Assembly (NCBI GenBank): GCA_036677085.1
Contig: JAKFFI010000028.1
Location: forward strand, 1 to 50,385
DNA length: 50,385 nt
Source: JAGPUQ01 sp036677085
Lineage (GTDB): Bacteria; Pseudomonadota; Gammaproteobacteria; Pseudomonadales; Porticoccaceae
Direction of reading: 5' to 3'
In this document: positions 32,908-41,484 of the stretch, piece after piece
Layout of the letters: the number at the start of each line of letters is the position of its first letter
Numbering within the stretch: position 1 is the first letter of the stretch
The notes under the pieces: model-generated
Seen by the model: the letters and a program-made list of their open reading frames with translations, nothing else
Database searches by the model: none
Told to the model about the DNA's origin: nothing
Position numbers and translations under genes: made by a program

Positions 32908-33693
32908 TTAGGCGAGAATTTTCTTGACTGCTGCGACGAACTCGTCTTTCTTTTCGATCTCCACCCGGTGGCCCGCACCGGCGATGGATACCACCTGGGC
33001 CTGCGGCAGCGCTTCCTTGTACTTGCGGATGCAATCTTCCGGGACGATGCCGTCGTCGCTGCCGCGGATCAACAGGGTGGGCAGCTTCACGTTGGCGGCA
33101 CTGCGCAGCAGCGCCGGCAGGCTGGGGTTGAACATGTAGGGCTCCCAGCCGATGCGGGCGCTCTCCGCGCGCGCATCCTCGAACAACTCGAACTGTTCCG
33201 GTGACATTTCGCCACCGTAGATATTCTTGAACTCATTCTCCTGGTCGGCGACGCTGGCGCGCAGATAGGTGTTGATCGTGCAGGCGAACATGTCGTAGAT
33301 CTCGCCCTTGTCGGGCTTGATGCCCATGGGGCCCACCAGGGTCAGGCTCGCCAACTGTTCAGGGTTGGCTGCCGCCATTTCCGCGGCGATATAGCCCCCG
33401 GCGGAAAAGCCGAGCAGATCGACCTTGCCCAGATTCAGTTCACGAATCATGTTCTGGTAAAAGTTGGCGATGTCCCGGTGCCGCCAGGCCCAGTCGAGGC
33501 GCGGCGACTTGCCGAAACCGGGCTGCAAGGGAATGATCAACTCGCGCCCCTTGGCGAGTTCCTCGTTCCAGCCCATCCAGCCGGTGTAGCCCATTTCGTC
33601 ATGTAACACCAGTAGCGGCTTGCCGGATCCACCCCGGACGACAACCAGCTCGCTGCCGGCGACCTTAACGGTTTCTTCTTTCCAAGTAGCCAA
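32908..33693 (-). CDS. Alpha/beta hydrolase
   Basis: The 261-aa protein has the fold's oxyanion segment LLVLHDEMGYTG, the nucleophile elbow LLGFSAGGYIAAE (Ser near residue 96), Asp in LIRGSDDGIVPE and His in IAGAGHRVEIE. It resembles meta-cleavage-product hydrolases and esterases that act on C-C or ester bonds. It is the first gene of a pair with the LLM monooxygenase, reading toward the terminator at 31492-31519. It could hydrolyse the ester or lactone produced by the LLM enzyme. Confidence 0.9.
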   Translation of the reverse strand: MATWKEETVKVAGSELVVVRGGSGKPLLVLHDEMGYTGWMGWNEELAKGRELIIPLQPGFGKSPRLDWAWRHRDIANFYQNMIRELNLGKVDLLGFSAGGYIAAEMAAANPEQLASLTLVGPMGIKPDKGEIYDMFACTINTYLRASVADQENEFKNIYGGEMSPEQFELFEDARAESARIGWEPYMFNPSLPALLRSAANVKLPTLLIRGSDDGIVPEDCIRKYKEALPQAQVVSIAGAGHRVEIEKKDEFVAAVKKILA

Positions 33694-34155
33694 TGTTTCC
33701 CCCTTGCTATCGTTTGAAAGGTTGATGATGCAGTCTACAAACCAGTGATGGCGTGTAAGGTTGGAAATCGCTTATGTGACAAAACGTTAGGCTGGTCGAC
33801 AGGTCATTCTTCGACCACGCTGGCGATCGAAAGTCCGCGTTTTGTGTCAGATCGGATTGATTCAATCACAAAGCGGATTGGCGGAGCAACCTGTTTTTGG
33901 GGCCGTCAATTGGCCTGCGTCAATTGCCGGATACTCCACCTGACGGAGCGCAGCCGGCCAAAGACCTGCGGGCGGGCCGGGCGGAAATGTCGCAAACGGC
34001 GGTTTGACTCTCTGGCGCGTTCTGTCGTCCAATACCGTGCCTAGATCGACGTGCCGCGCAAGAAGCCCCGCGATTCAGTCAAGTACCCGAATTCTTTCAA
34101 TTTACCCCTGACCGCTTGGCCCCGAGCACGCGCTCGCCGCGAGAATACCTGTAAC
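33694..34155. promoter_or_regulatory. Divergent intergenic region with an inverted repeat GATTGA-T-TCAATC
   Basis: This 462-bp stretch separates the hydrolase/LLM pair (minus) from the RND efflux operon (plus). A perfect 6-1-6 inverted repeat lies at 33855-33867, and TTTGTG at 33841-33846 is mirrored by CACAAA at 33867-33872. Both look like regulator half-sites. AT content is locally raised around 33705-33880. Open frames here show no protein-like pattern. Confidence 0.4.
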
Positions 34156-35265
34156 ATGTTGATTACCCTGCCTAGACCTGACATCGCCCTGCTGATCGGA
34201 GTACTGGCCTTGACGGCCTGCGACTCCCGCGAACCCACCCCCACGACAACCCCTCCGGCAAGCCGCGCCACTGCGGTCACGGCCGCACCACCGCTGCGGC
34301 AGGACGTCGCGGTGATCGAGCGCTCGGTCGGGCAGCTCGAGAGCCTGATCACCCCGGAAGTGGCCGCTGAGGTGGAAGGAAGGATTCTCCGGGGTTTCGC
34401 CAAAACCGGCGAGCGCGTCAAGGAAGGCCAGTTGATCGCGGAACTCGATCCTGAGGACTATCGCATAGCCATCGCAGCCGCCGGCGCCGAGCTGCGGCAG
34501 CTAACCGCGCTGCGGGACAATCAGCGCCGCACCGTCGAGCGCTACCAGGCCCTGCTGGCCGGCCATCAGATCTCGATGGATCGCCACGATGAAGCGGTCG
34601 CCCAGCTGCGCGCCCTGAATGAACAGATCAAGGCGGCGCAGGCGCGACTGGAACAGAGCGAACGCGCATTGACGAAAACCCGGGTGCTCTCGCGCTACGA
34701 CGGCGTGGTGGATGCCGAGCTGATCAGCCCCGGGGACTTTGTCAAAGTCGGCGATCCGTTGTTTCGCATCACCACTTCCAATCGCCTGCGCGCCCGCTTG
34801 CCATTGCCGGAAACCCTGGCCAGCAAGCTGTCGGTGGGCCAGGAAATCGAACTCCACTCCCCGCTCGCGCCGGAGACCCGGGTGACGAGTACCCTATCGG
34901 AGATCCGCCCCACCATCGGCGTCCGCAACCGCGCGATCGACGTATTCGCCATTGTCGAGAATCCCGGCGGCTGGCAACCGGGCGGCAGCGTCAACGCGAC
35001 CATTGTCATCGACCGACGGCCTGGCGCATTACTGGTACCCGAGTCCGCCGTCGTGCCACGACCGGCCGGCGATGTGGTCTATGTAGTCAAGGACGATGTG
35101 GCCCACCCGCGCAGGGTGGAGACCGGCATCTTCCTTGATGGCCTGGTGGAAATCCGCTCCGGCGTGACCGCAACCGATCTGGTCGTTCACACCGGCGCCA
35201 GCTTCCTCACCGAGGGCGCTCCCGTGACGGTTATTCCAGCGGGCACGACAGCGCGAGCTGACTGA
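34156..35265 (+). CDS. RND efflux periplasmic adaptor subunit (membrane fusion lipoprotein)
   Basis: The 369-aa protein begins with a signal peptide and lipobox LALTAC (Cys22), so it is a lipid-anchored periplasmic adaptor. It then has the lipoyl half-motifs (GRILRGFAKTGERVKEGQ and RVLSRYDGVVDAELISPGDFV) flanking a coiled-coil hairpin (about 110-165, rich in Gln/Glu/Ala) and a beta-barrel domain. It joins the inner-membrane RND pump to an outer-membrane channel. I chose the ATG at 34156 because it gives the lipoprotein signal; an upstream ATG at 34051 would add an Arg-rich stretch. The pump gene starts 3 bp behind its stop. Confidence 0.92.
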   Translation: MLITLPRPDIALLIGVLALTACDSREPTPTTTPPASRATAVTAAPPLRQDVAVIERSVGQLESLITPEVAAEVEGRILRGFAKTGERVKEGQLIAELDPEDYRIAIAAAGAELRQLTALRDNQRRTVERYQALLAGHQISMDRHDEAVAQLRALNEQIKAAQARLEQSERALTKTRVLSRYDGVVDAELISPGDFVKVGDPLFRITTSNRLRARLPLPETLASKLSVGQEIELHSPLAPETRVTSTLSEIRPTIGVRNRAIDVFAIVENPGGWQPGGSVNATIVIDRRPGALLVPESAVVPRPAGDVVYVVKDDVAHPRRVETGIFLDGLVEIRSGVTATDLVVHTGASFLTEGAPVTVIPAGTTARAD

Positions 35266-35268
35266 GCC

Positions 35269-38200
35269 ATGAACCTTCCCGCGCTTTCAATCAACCGTCA
35301 TGTGCTCACCACCATGCTGTCGGCGGTGCTGGTGCTGTTTGGCGTCATCGGCTACCAGCGCCTCGGGGTCGATCGCTTTCCGTACACCGAATTTCCCCTG
35401 GTGGCGGTAACCACCACTCTGACCGGCGCTTCGCCGGAAGTCATCGACGCCTCCATCACGAACGTGATCGAAACCGCCGTCAACAGCGTACCGGGGATCG
35501 AACACATCGAATCGAGCTCGAGTCCGGGCACCTCCAGCGTGGTGGTGACCTTCAACCTCGACAAGGACATCAACATCGCCTTCAACGAGGCGCAGTCGAA
35601 AATCAACCAGGTGCTGCGGCAACTGCCCACCGACGCCGATCCCCCGGTGGTGGCGAAAGTCGAATTCGGAGCTCAGCCCATCATGTGGCTGGCCCTCGAG
35701 GGCGACCGCACCCTTCAGCAGCTCAACACCTATGCCATCAACGATATAAAGAAGACGCTGGAAACCATCGATGGTGTGGGGGAAGTACTGATCGGCGGCA
35801 AGCGCGAGCGCACGGTACGCGTCAACCTCGATCCCGAGCGCATGGCCGCGTTCAATGTAACCGCCGGCGAGGTGCTGGCAGCGATCAGCAACGAGCACTT
35901 CATGATGGCGGGCGGCTTCCTCACCAGTGGCGCGCGCGAACACCTGGTCAAGCTCGATCTCGAATACCACAAGGTGCGGGATCTCGAAGCGCTTGTCGTC
36001 GCCTACCGCGATGGCGCACCCCTGCATCTCGTGGATATCGCGAGCGTTACCGACAGCCTGGAGGATCGCCGCAGCGCGGCCAAATTCAACGGTCGCGAGT
36101 CGGTTGGTTTGGGTATCGTCAAGGTGTCCGACGCCAACACCGTGGCTATTGTCGATGAGGTCTATCGGCGTATCGAAACCGAGATCAACCCGCAGTTGCC
36201 CCCCGGGCTAAAGCTGTCGATCTCGTCCGATGACTCGGTGTTCGTACGCGAGCTGGTGACCGCGCTGCAAGAACACCTGCTGCTCGGCACCCTGCTGACC
36301 GCAGTGGTGGTATGGCTGTTTCTGAAAAATATCCGCTCGACGCTGATCATCGCCGTCGCCATTCCGGTCTCCCTGCTGGGCTCGGTCGCCCTGATCTACT
36401 TCATGGGTTATACCCTCAACTCCATGACCCTGCTGGCGCTGCTGCTGCTGATCGGGATCGTGGTCGACGACGCCATCGTGGTGCTGGAGAACATCTACCG
36501 TCACCGCGAGGGCCTGGACCCGGATCCCTACAGCGCCGCCATCAACGGTACTCGCGAAGTGGTCTTCGCCGTATTGGCGGCAACGCTCTCGCTGGTATCG
36601 ATTTTCGTTCCCGTGATTTTCATGGGCGGCATCATCGGTCGCTTCTTCGAGTCCTTCGCCATGGTGGTGGCGGCGGGGGTGCTGGTGTCCTGGTTTGTCT
36701 CCATGACACTCACGCCCATGCTCTGCTCACGCTTTCTCGAGGTGGAAGAGCACCACAAAGGCCTCTACTACTGGCTGGAGCGCTCTTTCCGCGCCATGGA
36801 AAGCTTCTACGCAAAGCTGCTCGCCCTGGCGCTGAGCTGGCGCTGGACGGTGGTTGGAATCACCTGGCTGACTGTGGTGGGCTGCGTATTTTTTCTCAAG
36901 GATATCGGCAAGGAATTCTCCCCGGAGCAGGATGAGAGCCGCTTCATGGTGATGGTGCGCGCACCCCTGGGTTCGGGTATCGATTACGTACTCGGAAAAG
37001 TTGACGAAGTCGAGTCGGTGCTGGCCCGTCACAACGATGTCGTGCAGTCATTTTTTATCGGGGTCGGCACCAGCGGCCGGCAGATGAACGAAGCCTGGGG
37101 GTTTGCGCGCATGACCCCCAAAGAGGAGCGCGCCATCAGCCAGCAGGACCTGCTCAAGGAACTGGGCGCCGAGTTTGCCGCCATCCCCGGCGTGCGCGCC
37201 TTTCCGATCCCGATTCCCAACCTGGGAGGAACCCGGGGTGAACCGCTGCAATTTGTTATCCGCGGACCCAATCTGGTCGAAGTCGGCCGCCTGGGGCGGG
37301 AGCTGCAGCAGCGCCTGCTCGCCGAACCCGGATTCGGCTATGTGGATCTCGATCTGAACCTCGAACTCCCCCAATTCAAGCTCAATATCGACCGCGTCCG
37401 CGCCGCCGACCTGGGGTTCTCCGCCCTGGACGTCGCCACCGCAGTCAACGTCATGATCGGCGGCGTGGATGCCGCCAAATACAACGACGACCCAGGGGAT
37501 GGCGAGCGCTACGATCTGCGCCTCAAAGGCAATGAGACTGCCTTTCTTAACCGCGCCGACCTGAGCAAGATCTATCTGCGCAGCCGCGAAGGTCAGATGA
37601 TTCGCATCGACACTGTCGCCTCGCTGGATGAGGCACTTGGCCCGGCGTCGATTCCCCGCTACGACCTGCGCTACTCGGCGCCGTTTTACGGCAAACCACA
37701 GATCCCCCTGGCCACCGCCATAGCCAAGGTGCGGGAGCACGCCGACGCCATTCTCATTCCCGGGTACAGCCTGAAATTCAAGGGGCAATCCGAGGAATTC
37801 GCGAAGACCGCGAGCAACATGCTGTTTGCCTTTGTATTGGCCACCGGGCTCCTGTACATGGTGCTCGCCAGCCAGTTCAATTCCTTTTTGCAGCCGTTCA
37901 TCATCATGACCGCCCAGCCCCTCGCCATGGTGGGCGGCATTGCCGCGCTATGGCTCACCGGACAGACGCTCAACACCTATTCGATGATCGGTCTGGTGCT
38001 GCTGATCGGTCTGGTGGCGAAAAACTCCATCCTGCTGGTGGACATCACCAACCAGCGGCGCCAACAGGGACTGGCGATCGATGCGGCACTGCTGACCGCC
38101 TGCCCGATTCGTCTGCGGCCCGTGCTGATGACCTCCCTGACGGTGATCCTGGCTATGGTGCCCGCAGCGCTGGGCGTCGGCGCCGGGGCCGAGACCAACC

Positions 38201-38331
38201 GCCCGCTGGCGGTTGCGGTCATCGGCGGAATGATATCCTCCACGCTGTTGACCCTGGTGGTGATTCCCCCGGTGTACTCGATCCTTGAAGGCTTCCTGGA
38301 ATGGCGGCAAGCGCGCCAGGCGACCGCCTGA
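35269..38331 (+). CDS. RND multidrug efflux pump, inner membrane subunit (AcrB/MdtC-like HAE1)
   Basis: The 1020-aa protein has the two-fold RND design: helix 1, a large periplasmic porter/docking domain, helices 2-7, a second periplasmic domain and helices 8-12. Transmembrane segment 4 has the proton-relay Asp pair in GIVVDDAIVVLENIYRH, and the loop has the usual GTREVVFAVLAATLSL. The opening LPALSINRHVLTTMLS is typical of the HAE1 family. With the adaptor it exports drugs, solvents or pathway intermediates; no outer-membrane channel gene is in the window, so a TolC-type partner is encoded elsewhere. bioD follows 46 bp downstream, probably not functionally related. Confidence 0.95.
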   Translation: MNLPALSINRHVLTTMLSAVLVLFGVIGYQRLGVDRFPYTEFPLVAVTTTLTGASPEVIDASITNVIETAVNSVPGIEHIESSSSPGTSSVVVTFNLDKDINIAFNEAQSKINQVLRQLPTDADPPVVAKVEFGAQPIMWLALEGDRTLQQLNTYAINDIKKTLETIDGVGEVLIGGKRERTVRVNLDPERMAAFNVTAGEVLAAISNEHFMMAGGFLTSGAREHLVKLDLEYHKVRDLEALVVAYRDGAPLHLVDIASVTDSLEDRRSAAKFNGRESVGLGIVKVSDANTVAIVDEVYRRIETEINPQLPPGLKLSISSDDSVFVRELVTALQEHLLLGTLLTAVVVWLFLKNIRSTLIIAVAIPVSLLGSVALIYFMGYTLNSMTLLALLLLIGIVVDDAIVVLENIYRHREGLDPDPYSAAINGTREVVFAVLAATLSLVSIFVPVIFMGGIIGRFFESFAMVVAAGVLVSWFVSMTLTPMLCSRFLEVEEHHKGLYYWLERSFRAMESFYAKLLALALSWRWTVVGITWLTVVGCVFFLKDIGKEFSPEQDESRFMVMVRAPLGSGIDYVLGKVDEVESVLARHNDVVQSFFIGVGTSGRQMNEAWGFARMTPKEERAISQQDLLKELGAEFAAIPGVRAFPIPIPNLGGTRGEPLQFVIRGPNLVEVGRLGRELQQRLLAEPGFGYVDLDLNLELPQFKLNIDRVRAADLGFSALDVATAVNVMIGGVDAAKYNDDPGDGERYDLRLKGNETAFLNRADLSKIYLRSREGQMIRIDTVASLDEALGPASIPRYDLRYSAPFYGKPQIPLATAIAKVREHADAILIPGYSLKFKGQSEEFAKTASNMLFAFVLATGLLYMVLASQFNSFLQPFIIMTAQPLAMVGGIAALWLTGQTLNTYSMIGLVLLIGLVAKNSILLVDITNQRRQQGLAIDAALLTACPIRLRPVLMTSLTVILAMVPAALGVGAGAETNRPLAVAVIGGMISSTLLTLVVIPPVYSILEGFLEWRQARQATA

Positions 38332-38377
38332 CCACGCCGCCGGGCCGGCGCGCGATCCGCTCCGACGGCATGCAACC

Positions 38378-39058
38378 GTGACACGGGGCCTGTTCATCAC
38401 GGGCACCGACACCGGCGTGGGTAAAACCCGTACCGGGACCTTGCTGATTCGCGAACTGGTCGGCCGCGGCATACACATCTGTGCGCGCAAGCCGGTGGAA
38501 TCCGGTTGCACGCGCCAGGGTAACGAACTGCTCCCGTCCGACGCTCTTGCCCTCCAGGCAGCCGCCGGGGGCCGTGAAGCACTGGATCGCATCTGCGCCT
38601 TTCCGCTGGAAGCGCCCGTCTCGCCGACCCGCGCAGCCGGGCTCGCCGGCCAGTCCCTGAAGCTCGAACAACTGGTCGCCGCCTGCCGGGATGAAGTGGG
38701 TGCCGAAGACTTTCTGGTCGTCGAAGGGGCCGGCGGCTTCCTTTCGCCGCTCACGGGGGACGCGCTCAACGCGGATCTCGCCCAGCGGATCGGTCTGCCG
38801 GTAGTCCTGGTCGCCGCAGACCGGCTGGGCGCGATCCACCAGGTGCTGGTCACCGCCGAGGCTATCGAGCGTCGCGGCCTGCTGCTGGCCGCCGTGGTGC
38901 TGAATCGGCTGGATCCCGCGCTCGATCCCCGGCTCGACAACGCCGCCGAGCTCGCGCACTGGCTCGGAATGGCGGTCATCGCACTGCCTCACCAGGCTGG
39001 CGCCGGCCCGCTCCCGCAACTGGCCGCGCTGGCCGAGCAGCTCGCACACCCCAGCTAA
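38378..39058 (+). CDS. bioD: Dethiobiotin synthetase BioD
   Basis: The 226-aa protein carries the P-loop GTDTGVGKT at residues 8-16, ARKPVESGC for substrate binding and VVEGAGGFLSPL, hallmarks of BioD, which closes the ureido ring of dethiobiotin with ATP and CO2. The start is GTG at 38378; no ATG is available in frame close by. It stands alone without other bio genes, behind the RND pump and before an enoyl-CoA hydratase. Several residues are atypical compared with E. coli BioD, but the motifs are intact. Confidence 0.9.
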   Translation: MTRGLFITGTDTGVGKTRTGTLLIRELVGRGIHICARKPVESGCTRQGNELLPSDALALQAAAGGREALDRICAFPLEAPVSPTRAAGLAGQSLKLEQLVAACRDEVGAEDFLVVEGAGGFLSPLTGDALNADLAQRIGLPVVLVAADRLGAIHQVLVTAEAIERRGLLLAAVVLNRLDPALDPRLDNAAELAHWLGMAVIALPHQAGAGPLPQLAALAEQLAHPS

Positions 39059-39119
39059 CACTCCCTGCCGGCGGTGCGCGTGGCACAATGCGGCCTTCAT
39101 TCCTGTCCGGGAGACCGCG

Positions 39120-39881
39120 ATGCGCTACGACAGCGTGGACTACGAACGGCGCGGCGCCACCGCCCTGATTACCCTCGACGAACCGAGCAAGCTCAATGCG
39201 CTGAGCCCCGGCATCCGCTCGGGCCTCACCGCCGCATTCGCCGCTGCGCGCGATGACGACGCGGTCCGCGTTCTGGTCGTGACGGGCGCGGGCGAGAAAG
39301 CCTTCTGCGCGGGTGCCGACATCAGCGGCTTCGAATTCACCACCCGCTACGCCCGCGAATTCATCGACAAGGTGCTCGACGTGCTGGCGCTGCCGGAAAA
39401 CATCGGCAAGCCGGTGATCGCGGCCGTCAACGGCTTCGCCTACGGCGGCGGCTTCGAGATCGCCATCGCCTGCGATTTCATCATCGCGTCCGAGCGCGCC
39501 CGGTTTGCGGTGCCGGAAATCCAGCTCGGTCTGTTGCCCGGTTTCGCCATCGTGCGTCTGGCCGAACTGGTCGGACGCCAGCGCGCCAAGTACCTGAGCA
39601 TGCTCGGCGAACCCGTTTCGGCGCAGGAAGCGCAAGCCATGGGTCTGGTGCTGGAGGTCGTCCCCCACGCCGACCTGCTCACCCGCGCGCTGGAACTGGC
39701 GGACAAGCTGGCCCGCAAGCCACAGATGGCGATCCGCTACGCCAAATCGGTGTACAACCGGGAGCTCGGCGGCGCCGACATCACCTACGCCAAGGACGTA
39801 ATGCCGTTTTTGTTTCTGGATGAAGACACGCGCGAAGGGGTCAGCGCGTTTCGCGAAAAGCGCAAGCCGGTATTCAAATAG
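39120..39881 (+). CDS. Enoyl-CoA hydratase/isomerase-family protein
   Basis: The 253-aa crotonase-fold protein has the oxyanion-hole motif KAFCAGADISGF near residue 60, AAVNGFAYGGGFEIAIACD near 100-120, and the second acidic position in VPEIQLGLLPG, as in hydratases. It could hydrate trans-2-enoyl-CoA in beta-oxidation or in degradation of a CoA-activated ring cleavage product. The ATG at 39120 has CCGGGAGACCGCG upstream, a fair GGGAG site. It converges with the HNH gene. Confidence 0.9.
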   Translation: MRYDSVDYERRGATALITLDEPSKLNALSPGIRSGLTAAFAAARDDDAVRVLVVTGAGEKAFCAGADISGFEFTTRYAREFIDKVLDVLALPENIGKPVIAAVNGFAYGGGFEIAIACDFIIASERARFAVPEIQLGLLPGFAIVRLAELVGRQRAKYLSMLGEPVSAQEAQAMGLVLEVVPHADLLTRALELADKLARKPQMAIRYAKSVYNRELGGADITYAKDVMPFLFLDEDTREGVSAFREKRKPVFK

Positions 39882-39924
39882 TTCGGGAAGCTCCCGGGGC
39901 GTGGAGCGCTTCCGCGCCTCGGGG

Positions 39925-40521
39925 TCAGATCAGCCGGCGGCTGTTGCTGGAAAATTGCGCGGCCAGAAAATCCATCTGGTCGGCGAGGATCCGCCGCGAA
40001 TTGATCAGCGCCAGGTATTCCGCGTTGTTGGGCCGGTAGGGCAGCGCCACCAACTCCCAACCAATTTCCTCGAGCAGTCGATTGCCCTTGAACTGGTTGC
40101 AGCGGCGGCAGGCAGCCACCACATTCTGCCAACGGTCGCGGCCACCCCGCGACAGCGGCACCACATGGTCGCGGGTGAGCGCGCCAGCGGCAAACTGGCG
40201 CGAGCAATACAGGCAGTGAAAGCGGTCCCGGGCAAAGAGCGCCGGATTGGTGAGCGGGTAATTGGTCCGTGGCCGCGCCATCTGACCACCGCCGCAGGCA
40301 ATGATGCTGGGCAGTTCGATCAGCGACCGCGTCCCCGTCGCACGGCTCAGACCGCCGTAAACTTTCTGCACGATGTCGCCCAGCGACCAGGCCACGAGAT
40401 CGCGTGCATAGAGGCATACCGCCTCCTGCCAGTTGAGCCACTCGATCGGCAGACCCGCGAGATTCAACCGCAGTATTTTCGGCTGCCGGTCCACCACCAT
40501 GAGTTCCGGCACGAGATTCAT
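39925..40521 (-). CDS. HNH endonuclease-family protein
   Basis: The 198-aa protein has a C-terminal HNH module: CLYCSRQF (first Cys pair), LTRDHVVPLSRGG with the catalytic His, N in DRWQNVVAACRRCN, and the second Cys pair with FKGNRL. The N-terminal part (about 1-100) is an unassigned helical/beta region with LNLAGLPIEWLNWQEAV. This architecture is common to chromosomal HNH proteins seen beside housekeeping genes in gammaproteobacteria; the target is unknown. I chose the ATG at 40521. Confidence 0.85.
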   Translation of the reverse strand: MNLVPELMVVDRQPKILRLNLAGLPIEWLNWQEAVCLYARDLVAWSLGDIVQKVYGGLSRATGTRSLIELPSIIACGGGQMARPRTNYPLTNPALFARDRFHCLYCSRQFAAGALTRDHVVPLSRGGRDRWQNVVAACRRCNQFKGNRLLEEIGWELVALPYRPNNAEYLALINSRRILADQMDFLAAQFSSNSRRLI

Positions 40522-40774
40522 GCGGCCTCGCTCACCGGCGCGCGCCGAACCAGAAACCCCTCCCCGAGGCCGCGCAGCGCAACCAGCCACGCTGGCCTGC
40601 CGGGTGGCACAGCATTCGCGAACAACCTCGCTGACATCGATCGTGCGCTGAAGTCGGCACCCTCCACCCGTTGACGCAAACCGTGCCCCATCATAGGGAA
40701 CCGCGAAAGGCTGTCAATATAGCGGCCTGTGCCGCGCCGGTTCGGGTCCGCGGCAAGGGAAACTGAAACCCCGC

Positions 40775-40814
40775 AAAAGAAAAGCGCCCTTTTGCTGGAG
40801 AAACAAAAGGGCGC
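40775..40814 (-). terminator. Rho-independent terminator of the candidate sRNA
   Basis: On the minus strand GCGCCCTTTTG (40814-40804) pairs perfectly with CAAAAGGGCGC (40794-40784) over a 9-base loop, followed by TTTTCTTTT (40783-40775). No protein-coding gene on the minus strand ends here. Confidence 0.9.
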
Positions 40815-41076
40815 CAAAGGCATTACGAAAGAAATAGAGTTACCAAACGCTTCACTAGATCAAGAACAACGCGGGGAATATCCTGCGACTTCCCTGTCCC
40901 CGCCTGAAGACATCCTTTCCAGGCTCCGGGCTCCCTCAGCGGCAAAGCACTCCCTGTGCTCCGATTCCCCGCGCGCCAGCCAATCCGTACCAGCTGCCCG
41001 TCCCTGCGCAACATCCCCGTCCTCTGGCAACCAATCCTTGCACCAGAGCAACATCCGTATTTCGCGTGTCCTTGCG
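40775..41076 (-). ncRNA. Candidate CsrB/RsmZ-type regulatory RNA sequestering CsrA/RsmA
   Basis: About 300 nt with no convincing coding pattern contain 17 GGA trinucleotides on the minus strand, mostly as AGGA, AGGGA or GGGGA, the recognition core of CsrA/RsmA. Several lie in hairpin loops: CTCTGG...CCAGAG at 41048-41022 enclosing GGATTGG; AGCAC-AGGGA-GTGCT at 40960-40946; GCCTG...CAGGC at 40924-40902; GAC-AGGGAA-GTC at 40898-40887. A strong terminator closes it (40814-40775). An 18-bp GacA/UvrY-box-like palindrome lies upstream at 41134-41151. The inferred start near 41076 rests on a CATGAT -10-like sequence (41088-41083) and is approximate. RNAs of this class (CsrB, CsrC, RsmX/Y/Z) titrate CsrA and so switch carbon use, biofilm and motility. 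A 96-codon frame across it lacks any family pattern and is rejected. Confidence 0.78.
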
Positions 41077-41133
41077 GGTGACATCATGTGGCGCAACCCG
41101 TGTAACGCCCAGTCCGAAAATGCCTCACCCTGC

Positions 41134-41151
41134 TGTAGGATATATCGCACA
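41134..41151 (-). promoter_or_regulatory. GacA/UvrY-box-like upstream activating sequence
   Basis: The minus-strand sequence TGTGCG-ATATAT-CCTACA matches the consensus TGTAAG-N6-CTTACA at 9 of 12 defined positions and keeps the same 18-bp palindromic layout. Its centre lies about 66 bp upstream of the inferred sRNA start, the distance seen for GacA-controlled rsm genes and UvrY-controlled csr genes. Confidence 0.6.
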
Positions 41152-41162
41152 CGCCCATCACG

Positions 41163-41191
41163 TTGACCGCCTCTGGGCCCTCGGTTAGGGT
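41163..41191 (+). promoter_or_regulatory. Candidate promoter of xseB-ispA-dxs
   Basis: TTGACC (41163-41168, 5 of 6 matches to -35) is followed after 17 bp by TAGGGT (41186-41191, a weak -10), 32 bp before the xseB start. It is divergent from the sRNA gene. Confidence 0.4.
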
Positions 41192-41223
41192 GCTGGCTGG
41201 ATCACTCGCAACCGGGGACTGGC

Positions 41224-41484
41224 TTGGCTACCCGAAAGAAAGCGCCGGATTTTGAAGCGAATCTGTCCCAACTTGAGGCCATCGTCGCCGTGCTGGAAGA
41301 AGGCAAGCTCAGCCTGGATGAAGCGCTGGACCGCTTCGAGCAAGGGGTTCGCATCACGCGGCAATGCCAGCAGGCGCTGCGGGAAGCCGAACAACGGGTG
41401 CTGTTACTCACCCAGGGTGATGCGGGTGAAAGCCCGACGGCGACCACTTTTACCGCCTCCTCCGGAGAGGCTGACGACGAGTGA
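41224..41484 (+). CDS. xseB: Exodeoxyribonuclease VII small subunit
   Basis: The 86-aa protein is a short coiled-coil with the XseB core: KKAPDFEANLSQLEAIVAVLE, then GKLSLDEALDRFEQGVRITR and CQQALREAEQRV. It binds the XseA catalytic subunit to degrade single-stranded DNA. The start is TTG at 41224, giving the usual MATRKKAPDFE start, with GGGGAC upstream. The stop overlaps the ispA GTG by 4 bp (GTGA). The xseB-ispA-dxs order is conserved in gammaproteobacteria. Confidence 0.93.
   Translation: MATRKKAPDFEANLSQLEAIVAVLEEGKLSLDEALDRFEQGVRITRQCQQALREAEQRVLLLTQGDAGESPTATTFTASSGEADDE

Noticed and set aside
33745..34044. 99-codon plus-strand ORF in the divergent intergenic region
   Set aside because: No ribosome site and no protein-like pattern; the region is AT-richer and contains operator-like repeats.
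40860..41150. 96-codon minus-strand ORF across the candidate sRNA
   Set aside because: No ribosome site, no family pattern, and Trp/Arg/Gly-rich composition as expected from GGA-rich RNA sequence. The hairpins and terminator explain the region better.
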